A stretch of 64,000 bases of DNA. Source: Sulfitobacter marinus. Lineage in GTDB: Bacteria > Pseudomonadota > Alphaproteobacteria > Rhodobacterales > Rhodobacteraceae. Each line of letters opens with the position of its first letter. Positions within the stretch are counted from its first letter, which is position 1. The stretch is from assembly GCF_900116285.1 (NCBI RefSeq), contig NZ_FPAJ01000001.1:434001-498000 (forward strand), written 5' to 3'. The notes below the pieces were generated by a model, which worked only from the letters and a program-made list of their open reading frames with translations, was not told where the DNA came from and did no database searches. This document shows, in pieces, positions 34,833 through 42,162 of the stretch. The translations under genes and the position numbers were made by a program.

Positions 34833-36332
34833 TTATTCCATCGGTTTAAAGTTGAACTCGCCGCCTTCTTTGATGCCTGATGGCCAGCGCGAGGTCACGG
34901 TCTTGGTGCGTGTGTAGAATTTGAACGCATCCGGCCCGTGCTGGTTAAGATCGCCAAAGACGGATTTTTTCCAGCCGCCAAAGGTGTGATAGGCCAACGG
35001 CACAGGGATTGGCACGTTGATGCCGATCATGCCCACATTCACGCGGTTGGCGAAATCACGCGCGGCGTCACCGTCGCGGGTAAAGATCGCGGTGCCGTTG
35101 CCCATCTCGTGATCCATGGCAAGGCCAAGCGCCTCTTCGTAGGTTTTGGCCCGCACGGTGGACAGCACGGGGCCGAAAATCTCGTGCTTGTAGATGTCCA
35201 TGTCTTTCGTGACGTTATCAAACAGGTGTGGGCCGACGAAAAAGCCGTCTTCGTAGCCTTGCAGTTTGAAGTCACGGCCATCGACAACCAAAGTCGCGCC
35301 CTGGTCGATCCCGGTTTGCACCAGACGTTCGATATTGGCCTTGGCCGCACCAGTGACAACAGGGCCGTAATCCACGTCTTTGCCGGATGTATAAGGCCCG
35401 ACTTTCAGTTTTTCGATGCGCGGGACCAGCTTTTCGATCAGACGGTCAGCTGTTTCTTCGCCCACAGGAACCGCCACGGAAATCGCCATGCAGCGTTCGC
35501 CAGCGGCACCGTAACCGGCACCGATCAGCGCGTCGGCTGCTTGGTCCAGATCGGCATCGGGCATGATGATCATGTGGTTCTTGGCACCGCCAAAGCATTG
35601 AACACGCTTACCATTCGCACATCCCGTGCCATAGATATACTCGGCAATCGGGGTCGATCCAACAAAGCCGACCGACTGGATAACAGGGTGGTGCAGGATC
35701 GCATCGACCGCTTCTTTATCGCCGTTCACGACTTGGATGATACCCTTGGGCAGACCTGCTTCTTCCAGCAGTTCGGCCAGCATCAGCGGCACAGATGGAT
35801 CACGCTCGGACGGTTTGAGGATGAAGGCGTTGCCGCAGACGATGGCAGGGGCAAACATCCACATTGGGATCATGGCGGGAAAGTTGAACGGCGTGATACC
35901 AGCGGAGACACCCAAGGGCTGACGCATGGAATACATGTCGATGCCGGGGCCTGCGCTGTCGGTGTAGTCACCCTTGAGTAGTTCAGGCGCGCCGATGCAA
36001 TATTCAACGACCTCAAGCCCGCGCTGCACATCGCCTGCGGCGTCGGGCAGGGTCTTGCCGTGTTCGCGCGACAGCGCTTCGGCCAGTTTGTCCATGTCGC
36101 GGTTCAGCAGGTCGACGAACTTCATCATCACACGGGCTCGGCGCTGTGGGTTTACGGCGGCCCAAGCGGGCTGCGCGGCCATGGCGTATTTCACCGCCTG
36201 ATCCATCTCGGCCTCGTTGGCGAGGGGGCATTTTGCCTGCACTTCGCCGGTGGCGGGGTTGAATACGTCAGCAAAACGGCCCGATGTGCCTTTGACATGT
36301 TCGCCGTTCAGATAATGGGTGAGCTCTTGCAT
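34833..36332 (-). CDS. mmsA: Methylmalonate-semialdehyde dehydrogenase (CoA-acylating)
   Basis: A 499-residue aldehyde dehydrogenase converting methylmalonate semialdehyde to propionyl-CoA, the last step of valine degradation (also used in myo-inositol breakdown). Typical features: LNGEHVKGTSGRFADVFNPA near the start; GFVGSTPIAEYIY; the catalytic cysteine in GAAGERCMAISVAVPVG (about 285); and the family's FNFPAMIPMWMFAPAI. I place the start at MQELTHYLNG (36332), preceded by GGAGGATTCCC. The frame stays open a further 450 bases, but this upstream part overlaps the LysR promoter region and is not coding-like. It is the first gene of the valine operon, divergent from a LysR gene. Confidence 0.95.
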   Translation of the reverse strand: MQELTHYLNGEHVKGTSGRFADVFNPATGEVQAKCPLANEAEMDQAVKYAMAAQPAWAAVNPQRRARVMMKFVDLLNRDMDKLAEALSREHGKTLPDAAGDVQRGLEVVEYCIGAPELLKGDYTDSAGPGIDMYSMRQPLGVSAGITPFNFPAMIPMWMFAPAIVCGNAFILKPSERDPSVPLMLAELLEEAGLPKGIIQVVNGDKEAVDAILHHPVIQSVGFVGSTPIAEYIYGTGCANGKRVQCFGGAKNHMIIMPDADLDQAADALIGAGYGAAGERCMAISVAVPVGEETADRLIEKLVPRIEKLKVGPYTSGKDVDYGPVVTGAAKANIERLVQTGIDQGATLVVDGRDFKLQGYEDGFFVGPHLFDNVTKDMDIYKHEIFGPVLSTVRAKTYEEALGLAMDHEMGNGTAIFTRDGDAARDFANRVNVGMIGINVPIPVPLAYHTFGGWKKSVFGDLNQHGPDAFKFYTRTKTVTSRWPSGIKEGGEFNFKPME

Positions 36333-36450
36333 GGGAATCCTCCGGTTAAGTTTGGGCGAAGGATAGGCTTGCAAAAATGATTGCGAAAGGGGCATGAGGT
36401 CAAAACTGTTTTGCATTTTTGCAAGACGTTTGTGCGGTTTGCGTAGCGGG

Positions 36451-36514
36451 TAGGGGGGCCAGCCCCCGTCCTTTGGACTCCCCCGGAGTTTACGGGGCAA
36501 AATGAAATGAGGAG
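36451..36514 (+). repeat. Dispersed intergenic repeat, copy in the mmsA-lysR promoter region
   Basis: TAGGGGGGCCAGCCCCC (hairpin), then ACTCCCCCGGAGTTTACGGG, then GCAAAATGAAATGAGGAG. Its end supplies the GAGGAG ribosome binding site (36509-36514) of the LysR gene that starts at 36521. So the repeat lies between any LysR promoter and its start codon. Confidence 0.78.
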
Positions 36515-36520
36515 TGGCGC

Positions 36521-37417
36521 GTGTTAGGGAATTGGGATGATCTGCGGTTGTTTCTGGCGGTTGCGCGCGAGCAAAGCCTGTCGGGGGCGGGCAAGATTTT
36601 GCGGCTGGATCCGGCGACCTTGGGACGGCGCATGGCGCGGGTCGAAAAGGGGTTGGGCGCGGTTTTGTTTGTGAAATCGCCGACGGGCTATGCGCTGACC
36701 GAGGCGGGCGTGCAGCTGTTGGAGCGGGCTGAGGCGGCCGAGCAGGCGATGCGGGTGGCCACGGCCCAAGTGGCGGAGCCATCAGACAGGCTGCGGGGGC
36801 AAATCAGGATTGGTGCGCCGGACGGCTGCGCGAACTATCTTTTGCCACAGGTCTGCGCGCGGCTGATTGAGGCCAACCCGGAGCTGGACATTCAAATCGT
36901 GGCCTTGCCGCGGGTGTTCAACCTATCGCGTCGCGAGGCCGATATGGCGATTGGTGTCAGTGCACCGACGGCGGGGCGGTTGGTTGTGCAAAAGATCACG
37001 GATTACCGACTGCATCTGGCGGCCTCGGAGGCGTATTTGAACAGCAGCGCGCCCATTCGAACCACTGCTGATCTGCAGGATCACCGCTTGGTCGGGTATA
37101 TCCCCGATATGATTTTTGACCGCGAGTTGGATTATCTGACCGAATTGGGCATGACCCGTGTCCCGTTGGCATCAAATTCGGTTTCCGTGCAGGTGAATAT
37201 GATCCGGCAGGGCGGGGGCGTTGGCATTGTCCATGATTTCTGCCTGCACGCCACCCCTGATGTCACGCGTGTTTTGACGTCGCAGGTGGCGCTGAGCCGT
37301 GCATTTTATCTGATCCGGCACGAGGATGATCGTCGCAATCAAAGGTTGAGCCGCTTTGCGGATGAACTCGCGCAGGGTATTCGAACTGAAGTGTTAAAAC
37401 TTGAGGCAAATACTTGA
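36521..37417 (+). CDS. LysR family transcriptional regulator
   Basis: A 298-residue regulator starting at GTG with GAGGAG seven bases upstream. The winged helix-turn-helix is in residues 1-65 (DDLRLFLAVAREQSLSGAG, ATLGRRMARVEKGLGAVLF). The effector-binding domain covers 90-290, beginning LRGQIRIGAPDGCANYLLPQ. It is divergent from the valine operon, 188 bases from mmsA, the usual layout for a LysR protein controlling its neighbour. A role in valine or branched-chain catabolism is inferred from position only. Confidence 0.88.
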   Translation: MLGNWDDLRLFLAVAREQSLSGAGKILRLDPATLGRRMARVEKGLGAVLFVKSPTGYALTEAGVQLLERAEAAEQAMRVATAQVAEPSDRLRGQIRIGAPDGCANYLLPQVCARLIEANPELDIQIVALPRVFNLSRREADMAIGVSAPTAGRLVVQKITDYRLHLAASEAYLNSSAPIRTTADLQDHRLVGYIPDMIFDRELDYLTELGMTRVPLASNSVSVQVNMIRQGGGVGIVHDFCLHATPDVTRVLTSQVALSRAFYLIRHEDDRRNQRLSRFADELAQGIRTEVLKLEANT

Positions 37418-37478
37418 CAGGTAACAGCATTAAAGTGAACCTAGGCTTTAGAGCAATATTCTTGCGGAGGGCTCCATA

Positions 37479-37913
37479 ATGCTTGTATCTCAAATCCTTA
37501 AAACCAAGGCAGATGACAGTGTGACCACAGTCAAGCCCGGCATGGTGATCGCCGATGCGGCGCAGATGCTTGCGGAAAAACGGATCGGGACATTGGTGAT
37601 ATCAAGTGATGGCAAAAACCCGGACGGTATCCTGTCAGAGCGTGACATCGTGCGCGAACTGGGGCGTCAGGGCGGCGCGTGTCTGAGCATGACCGTCGAG
37701 AGCCTGATGACCCGTAAGCTGGTGACCTGCACCAAGAACGAGACATCTGACGCGATCCTGAACAAAATGACTGAGGGGCGGTTCCGCCACATGCCGGTTC
37801 TGGAAGATGGTGCATTGATCGGATTGATTTCGCTGGGCGACGTGGTCAAGGCCCGCCTGATGGAACTGTCGATGGAGAAAGACGCCCTTGAGGGGATGAT
37901 CATGGGGCATTAG
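37479..37913 (+). CDS. CBS-domain pair protein
   Basis: A 144-residue protein made almost wholly of two CBS domains: residues 8-65 (VKPGMVIADAAQMLAEKRIGTLVIS) cited as DAAQMLAEKRIGTLVIS, and 75-130 (MTRKLVTCTKNETSDAILNK, RFRHMPVLEDGALIGLISLGD). CBS pairs bind adenine nucleotides and often sense energy state. No catalytic domain is fused. A GGAGGGCTCC ribosome site precedes the ATG. It stands between LysR and coaD with its own 61-base upstream region. The regulated partner is unknown. Confidence 0.88.
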   Translation: MLVSQILKTKADDSVTTVKPGMVIADAAQMLAEKRIGTLVISSDGKNPDGILSERDIVRELGRQGGACLSMTVESLMTRKLVTCTKNETSDAILNKMTEGRFRHMPVLEDGALIGLISLGDVVKARLMELSMEKDALEGMIMGH

Positions 37914-38015
37914 CCCCAACGTCGCGCGCCAATGCACAAAATAGGCCGTTGCGTTTCAGGCGCTTAAATGCTTGCCTGCCGCAAATTTTAAGACACAAGA
38001 AAACTGGATGTACCT

Positions 38016-38513
38016 ATGCGCGTTGGCCTGTATCCCGGCACCTTTGACCCGATCACGTTGGGCCACCTTGATATCATCCGCCGTGCTGCGACATTGGTCG
38101 ACAAATTGGTGATCGGCGTGGCCATCAACCGCGACAAAGGCCCGCTGTTCGAGCTGGAAGAACGTGTGGCGCTGATCAATTCCGAATGTGCGGCCCTGTC
38201 AGAAGAAACCGGCACAAATATTGTTGTGCATCCCTTTGAAAACCTGCTGATCGATTGCGCCCGGGATGTGGGGGCGCAGATGATCATTCGCGGATTGCGT
38301 GCGGTTGCCGATTTTGAATATGAATATCAGATGGTTGGCATGAACCGGAAACTGGATGATAGCATCGAGACCGTCTTTCTCATGGCCGAGGCCGAACATC
38401 AGGCGATTGCAAGCAAGCTGGTCAAGGAAATTGCCCGGCTTGGCGGGGACGTCAGCAAATTTGTGACGCCCGCCGTCAACGCCGAGCTTAAGAAACGCTT
38501 TTCCGGCGCGTAA
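38016..38513 (+). CDS. coaD: Pantetheine-phosphate adenylyltransferase
   Basis: A 165-residue nucleotidyltransferase transferring AMP from ATP to 4'-phosphopantetheine, the fourth step of CoA synthesis. The nucleotide motif YPGTFDPITLGHLDIIRRA is at 5-23, with the TLGH version of the T/HxGH motif. The region MIIRGLRAVADFEYEYQMVGMNRKL, cited as IRGLRAVADFEYEYQM, is characteristic. The second motif, usually ISSS/ISST in other bacteria, reads AIASKLVKEIARLGGDV here. It ends 5 bases before the converging gap gene, leaving no room for a separate terminator. Confidence 0.96.
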   Translation: MRVGLYPGTFDPITLGHLDIIRRAATLVDKLVIGVAINRDKGPLFELEERVALINSECAALSEETGTNIVVHPFENLLIDCARDVGAQMIIRGLRAVADFEYEYQMVGMNRKLDDSIETVFLMAEAEHQAIASKLVKEIARLGGDVSKFVTPAVNAELKKRFSGA

Positions 38514-38518
38514 ATCCC

Positions 38519-39520
38519 CTAGAGGAATTTGGCAATCACACGGGATGTATCCAGCATCCGGTTGGAAAAGCCCCATTCGTTGTCATACCACGCCATCACA
38601 CGCAGCTGTGTGCCGTTTTGAACCGACGTCTGATCGGTGGCGACGACGCAGGAATGGCTGTCGTGGTTCAGGTCAATCGACACAAGCGGTTTGTCGACCA
38701 TGCCCATGACGCCTTTTAGCGAGCCTTCGGATGCGGCGCGTAGCACGTTGTTCACCTCCTCAGCCGTCACCTTGCGGGACACCTCAATCACCAGATCAAC
38801 GCAAGAAACATTGGGGGTAGGCACGCGGATCGCGGTGCCGGCGATGATGCCGTCAAGCTCTGGCAGAACCTTGCCCAAGGTTTTCGCGGCACCGGTTGTG
38901 GTGGGGATCATCGACATGGATGCGGCGCGGGCGCGGTACAGATCGCTATGCGCCGTGTCATGGGTCGGCTGATCGCCGGTAAAGGCGTGGATCGTCGTCA
39001 TGTGACCGTGCACAATGCCGAAAGCGTCGTGCAGCGTTTTGGTCAGCGGTGCCATGCAGTTTGTGGTACAGGAGGCGTTGCTCATCACCGTTTCACTGCC
39101 ATCGATGATATCGTCGTTCACGCCGTAAACAATTGTTTTCATGGTGTCTTTGCCGGGGGCCGAGATCAACACACGTTTGGAACCGTTTTCCAGATGTTTG
39201 GCCGCACCGTCGTGGGTCACAAAGATGCCTGTGCATTCCAGCGCGATATCGACATCACCCCATGGCAACGCTGCGGGGTCACGTTCGGCGGTGACGCGAA
39301 TGGGCCCTTGGCCCACGTCCATCGTGCCATCGCCCAGCGTCACCGGACGGCCATAGCGGCCATGCACGGAATCGAATTCAAACAGATGCGCGTTTGTCTC
39401 AAGCGGGGCCAGATCGTTGATCGCGACCACCTGAAGGTCATCGCCACCCTGTTCCATCAACGCGCGCAGCACGTTGCGGCCAATACGGCCAAAGCCATTG
39501 ATTGCGAGTTTGGTTGCCAT
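38519..39520 (-). CDS. gap: Glyceraldehyde-3-phosphate dehydrogenase, NAD-type
   Basis: A 333-residue type I GAPDH. The Rossmann motif INGFGRIGRNVLRA is at 7-20. The catalytic cysteine is in SNASCTTNCMAPL, and AWYDNEWGFSNRM lies near the C-terminus. Position 36 is Asp (VAINDL), the residue that binds the adenosine ribose of NAD and excludes NADP. That points to a glycolytic, NAD-dependent enzyme. A LacI-type operator-like palindrome (39540-39553) lies 20 bases upstream of the start, just above the AGGAGG ribosome site. A second gap gene with a different cofactor pocket lies 365 bases upstream. Confidence 0.96.
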   Translation of the reverse strand: MATKLAINGFGRIGRNVLRALMEQGGDDLQVVAINDLAPLETNAHLFEFDSVHGRYGRPVTLGDGTMDVGQGPIRVTAERDPAALPWGDVDIALECTGIFVTHDGAAKHLENGSKRVLISAPGKDTMKTIVYGVNDDIIDGSETVMSNASCTTNCMAPLTKTLHDAFGIVHGHMTTIHAFTGDQPTHDTAHSDLYRARAASMSMIPTTTGAAKTLGKVLPELDGIIAGTAIRVPTPNVSCVDLVIEVSRKVTAEEVNNVLRAASEGSLKGVMGMVDKPLVSIDLNHDSHSCVVATDQTSVQNGTQLRVMAWYDNEWGFSNRMLDTSRVIAKFL

Positions 39521-39539
39521 CTGGGCGTCCTCCTGAGTT

Positions 39540-39553
39540 TGATAGCGCTAACA
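39540..39553 (-). promoter_or_regulatory. LacI-type operator-like site upstream of gap
   Basis: On the minus strand it reads TGTTAGCGCTATCA, nearly perfectly palindromic, 20 bases upstream of the gap ATG. It closely matches the two TGTTAGCGATAAC sites at 40979-41011. From established knowledge it resembles the TGTTAGCGCTAACA-type motif of CceR/PckR, LacI-family regulators of central carbon metabolism in alphaproteobacteria. Confidence 0.6.
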
Positions 39554-39644
39554 TGATGATCCAAGGCGAAAAGTCAACCGATGGGCCATTAAATAAGGAC
39601 AGGATTGGAGAAAAGCGCCGAAAATGAGGGGCGGGTGTTTCCGA

Positions 39645-39788
39645 TCAGCGCCAGAAAGCGACCCACTCGAGCAGGTCGAGGAACTTTTTAGTTAAAAATA
39701 GAAGATGTTCGCTGCCAAAATAGGTAACGTCCACAATCACCCCCAAGATCACAAGCAGTGCCAAAGCGAGGGCTATGGGGGTGTTCAT
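39645..39788 (-). CDS. Small membrane protein (47 residues) between the gap genes
   Basis: ATG at 39788 to TGA 39645-39647. A ribosome site AAGGAAG lies 7 bases upstream. The product MNTPIALALALLVILGVIV... has one strong transmembrane helix (residues 4-21), then DVTYFGSEHLLFLTKKFLD and a short amphipathic end LLEWVAFWR. The charge pattern suggests a periplasmic N-terminus or a signal anchor. It lies in the same orientation between gap2 and gap1, 96 bases after gap2, probably in the same transcript. It is too short for common gene-length cutoffs. Function unknown. Confidence 0.65.
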   Translation of the reverse strand: MNTPIALALALLVILGVIVDVTYFGSEHLLFLTKKFLDLLEWVAFWR

Positions 39789-39884
39789 TTGCTAACTTCC
39801 TTGCGCGGTGCCCGGCCCAGATACATGGGATCCCGTGTATAACAGGGCCCCAGATATGACAGCGCAGGGCCGGTGCCGCAAGGC

Positions 39885-40886
39885 TTAGCCAAGTTTGCCC
39901 ATTGCAACGGCAACATCGGCCATGCGCACGGAGAACCCCCATTCATTGTCGTACCACGCCAGCACGCGCACCATGCGGTCGGATACAACCATGGTCTGAT
40001 CCGGTGCAAAGATCGAGCTTTCCTCGGTGTGGTTAAAGTCGATGGAGACTTTCTTTTCGGGGTCATAGCCCAGCACGCGCTTCATCGGGCCTTCGGCGGC
40101 GGCGCGCATGGCGGCGTTAACCTCGTCGACGGTGACATCGCGCGAGGCACGGAATGTCAGATCAACGGCACTGACATTAGGGGTGGGCACGCGCATGGCG
40201 GTGCCGTCCAGCTTGCCCTTGAGGGCGGGCAAGACCTCGCCCAAGGCGGCGGCGGCACCGGTCGAGGTCGGGATCAACGCCATGGCGGCAGCGCGGGCGC
40301 GGTACAGGTCATCATGGCGGCGGTCCAGTGTCGGCTGGTCGCCGGTATAGCTGTGGATCGTGGTCATGATACCGTATTCGATGCCAAAGGATTCTTGCAG
40401 AACCTTGGCCAGCGGGGCCAGACAGTTGGTGGTGCAGGACCCGTTCGAGATCATCGTATCAGAGGTTTGCAATTCGTGATCGTTCACACCATAAACGATT
40501 GTACGATCAACGTTTTTCCCCGGTGCAGACAGCAGCACGCGCTTTGCGCCGCGCTCAAGATGTACGTTGGCTTTGGTGCCGTCGTTGAACTTACCGGTAC
40601 ATTCCAGAACCACATCGCAGCCGTCCCAGTTCAGCTCGTTCATGTCATAGGTCGACATGACCTCGATCGGGCCTTGGCCCAGATCCAGCGTGCCATTGCC
40701 GACTTTCACCTCGTTCGGGAAACGCCCGTGGATGGAATCGTACTTGATCAGATGGGCCGCTGTCTCAAGCGGGCCGGTGGCATTGATGCGGACCACTTCG
40801 ATGTCATCCCGGCCAGAAGCGGCGATATGTGACAGGGTGCAGCGGCCAATGCGGCCAAATCCGTTAATACCAACTTTGATCGTCAT
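39885..40886 (-). CDS. Glyceraldehyde-3-phosphate dehydrogenase, second type (possible NADP or dual cofactor)
   Basis: A 333-residue type I GAPDH family protein, clearly diverged from the copy at 38519. It has the Rossmann motif INGFGRIGRCTLSH, the catalytic cysteine in SNGSCTTNCLAPL, and AWYDNEWGFSVRM. At position 36 it has Ala (VRINATG) where the NAD-specific enzyme has Asp. This substitution is found in NADP-using GapB-type and photosynthetic enzymes and relieves exclusion of the 2'-phosphate. It may act in gluconeogenesis, or on another aldehyde such as erythrose-4-phosphate. Two operator-like repeats lie upstream (40979-41011). Confidence 0.92.
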   Translation of the reverse strand: MTIKVGINGFGRIGRCTLSHIAASGRDDIEVVRINATGPLETAAHLIKYDSIHGRFPNEVKVGNGTLDLGQGPIEVMSTYDMNELNWDGCDVVLECTGKFNDGTKANVHLERGAKRVLLSAPGKNVDRTIVYGVNDHELQTSDTMISNGSCTTNCLAPLAKVLQESFGIEYGIMTTIHSYTGDQPTLDRRHDDLYRARAAAMALIPTSTGAAAALGEVLPALKGKLDGTAMRVPTPNVSAVDLTFRASRDVTVDEVNAAMRAAAEGPMKRVLGYDPEKKVSIDFNHTEESSIFAPDQTMVVSDRMVRVLAWYDNEWGFSVRMADVAVAMGKLG

Positions 40887-40978
40887 GGGGCGTCCTTTGA
40901 AAAAATACGGGTGACGTTGCGCGCTCTATAACGGCAGCCTAGGCGTGACTGAAAGGGTAAAAGCGAATAATTTCCGTA

Positions 40979-41011
40979 TGTTAGCGATAACTTGACATGT
41001 TAGCGATAACC
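40979..41011 (-). promoter_or_regulatory. Two tandem LacI-type operator-like sites in the gap2-DUF808 region
   Basis: TGTTAGCGATAACT (40979-40992) and TGTTAGCGATAACC (40998-41011) are direct repeats 19 bases apart, about two helical turns. They lie about 93-125 bases upstream of gap2 and 87-119 bases upstream of the DUF808 gene on the other strand. They share the TGTTAGCG core with the site at 39540-39553. Which of the two genes is controlled cannot be told; gap2 is favoured by the match to gap1. Confidence 0.62.
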
Positions 41012-41097
41012 AAGCCGGTATATCTAAAACGCTGGCGGGCCTTTGCCTTCGTTCGGCACTGGGCTAGGTTTGTTTCATACAAATCTGGAGAGACGAA

Positions 41098-42090
41098 ATG
41101 AGTGGTTTACTGGCGCTTTTGGATGATGTCGCAGCGATTGCAAAGGTGGCCGCGGCAAGTGTGGACGATGTATTTGGCCAAGCAGCCAAAGCCAGTGCGA
41201 AAGCCGCAGGTGCAGTGATTGATGACGCCGCCGTGACGCCGAAATATGTACATGGGTTCGAGGCCAATCGCGAGCTGCCGATCATCTGGCGGATCACCAA
41301 AGGGTCGCTTAGAAACAAGCTGCTGTTCTTGTTGCCCGCGGGGTTGGTGCTGTCGAATTTCGCGCCATGGGCGATTCCGCCTCTGTTGATGTTGGGCGGC
41401 GCGTATCTTTGTTTCGAGGGGGCTGAAAAAGTCGCCCATGCCTTGGGGATTGGCGGGGCAGGTCATGACGATCACCCCGGCAAGGCAGAAACAATAGATG
41501 ACCCCGCCCATCTGGAAGAGGCAAAGGCCCAAGGGGCGATCAAGACCGACTTTATCCTGTCCGCCGAGATTATGACGATCATCCTGTCCAACCTTGCGGT
41601 GTCGAATTTCTGGATGGAAGCAGCGGCATTGGCGGCGGCGGCGGTCATGATCACGGTTGCGGTCTATGGATCGGTGGCGCTGATCGTCAAAGCGGATGAC
41701 GTGGGCCTGTACATGGCGCAAAATGGCAATCTTGGCGTGACCCGCACCATCGGCCGCGCTGTGGTCCGTGGAATGCCCAAGTTCTTGACGACCCTTACGG
41801 TCATCGGCACCGCCGCGATGTTGTGGGTTGGCGGATCAATCATCATTCACGGGATGGAGCAGTTGGGCTTTGGAACTTTGGGCCATTTGATCCATGACGC
41901 GGCTGCTTATGTGGGCCACATGGTGCCCGCTGCTTATACCGCCGCTGTTGAATGGATATCCAAGGCCGCGTTGGACGGGGTGTTTGGGCTGGCGCTTGGC
42001 TTGATCCTGATCCCTATTGGCGAAAAGATCGTCACGCCCCTGTGGCGCGCCGTGTTCAGCCGTAAAAAGAAAGACGTCCACGCGGTTTGA
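41098..42090 (+). CDS. DUF808 family inner membrane protein (YedI-like)
   Basis: A 330-residue protein starting MSGLLALLDDVAAIAKVAAA after AGAGACG. DUF808 features include SVDDVFGQAAKASAKAAGAVIDDAAVTPKYVHG, cited as KAAGAVIDDAAVTPKYVHG, and RELPIIWRITKGSLRNKLL near 65-85. About eight membrane helices follow, with GLALGLILIPIGEKIVTPLW near the end. The first 60 residues are predicted to be soluble. The function of this family is unknown; it is usually a single gene. It is divergent from gap2 and shares a 211-base regulatory region with it. A bidirectional terminator follows. Confidence 0.9.
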   Translation: MSGLLALLDDVAAIAKVAAASVDDVFGQAAKASAKAAGAVIDDAAVTPKYVHGFEANRELPIIWRITKGSLRNKLLFLLPAGLVLSNFAPWAIPPLLMLGGAYLCFEGAEKVAHALGIGGAGHDDHPGKAETIDDPAHLEEAKAQGAIKTDFILSAEIMTIILSNLAVSNFWMEAAALAAAAVMITVAVYGSVALIVKADDVGLYMAQNGNLGVTRTIGRAVVRGMPKFLTTLTVIGTAAMLWVGGSIIIHGMEQLGFGTLGHLIHDAAAYVGHMVPAAYTAAVEWISKAALDGVFGLALGLILIPIGEKIVTPLWRAVFSRKKKDVHAV

Positions 42091-42112
42091 TTTTCACAGC
42101 AATCCGGAACGC

Positions 42113-42139
42113 AAAAGGGGGCCATCGCGGCCCCCTTTT
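42113..42139. terminator. Bidirectional terminator between DUF808 gene and tkt
   Basis: AAAAGGGGGCC and GGCCCCCTTTT form an 11-bp stem around ATCGC, with T-runs on both strands. It lies between two converging stops (42090 and 42163). Confidence 0.88.
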
Positions 42140-42162
42140 TAATGTCTGAAAGACGGGCTGAC

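Noticed and set aside
36333..36782. Amino-terminal extension of MmsA by about 150 residues
   Set aside because: The frame is open, but the sequence is Pro/Arg-rich and unlike the family. It covers the LysR start and a repeat. MmsA of 499 residues is complete from 36332.
40992..41026. TTGACA at 40992-40997 as -35 of a plus-strand promoter for the DUF808 gene
   Set aside because: The nearest -10-like box (TATATC) is more than 20 bases away, beyond normal spacing. It is probably coincidental within the operator pair.
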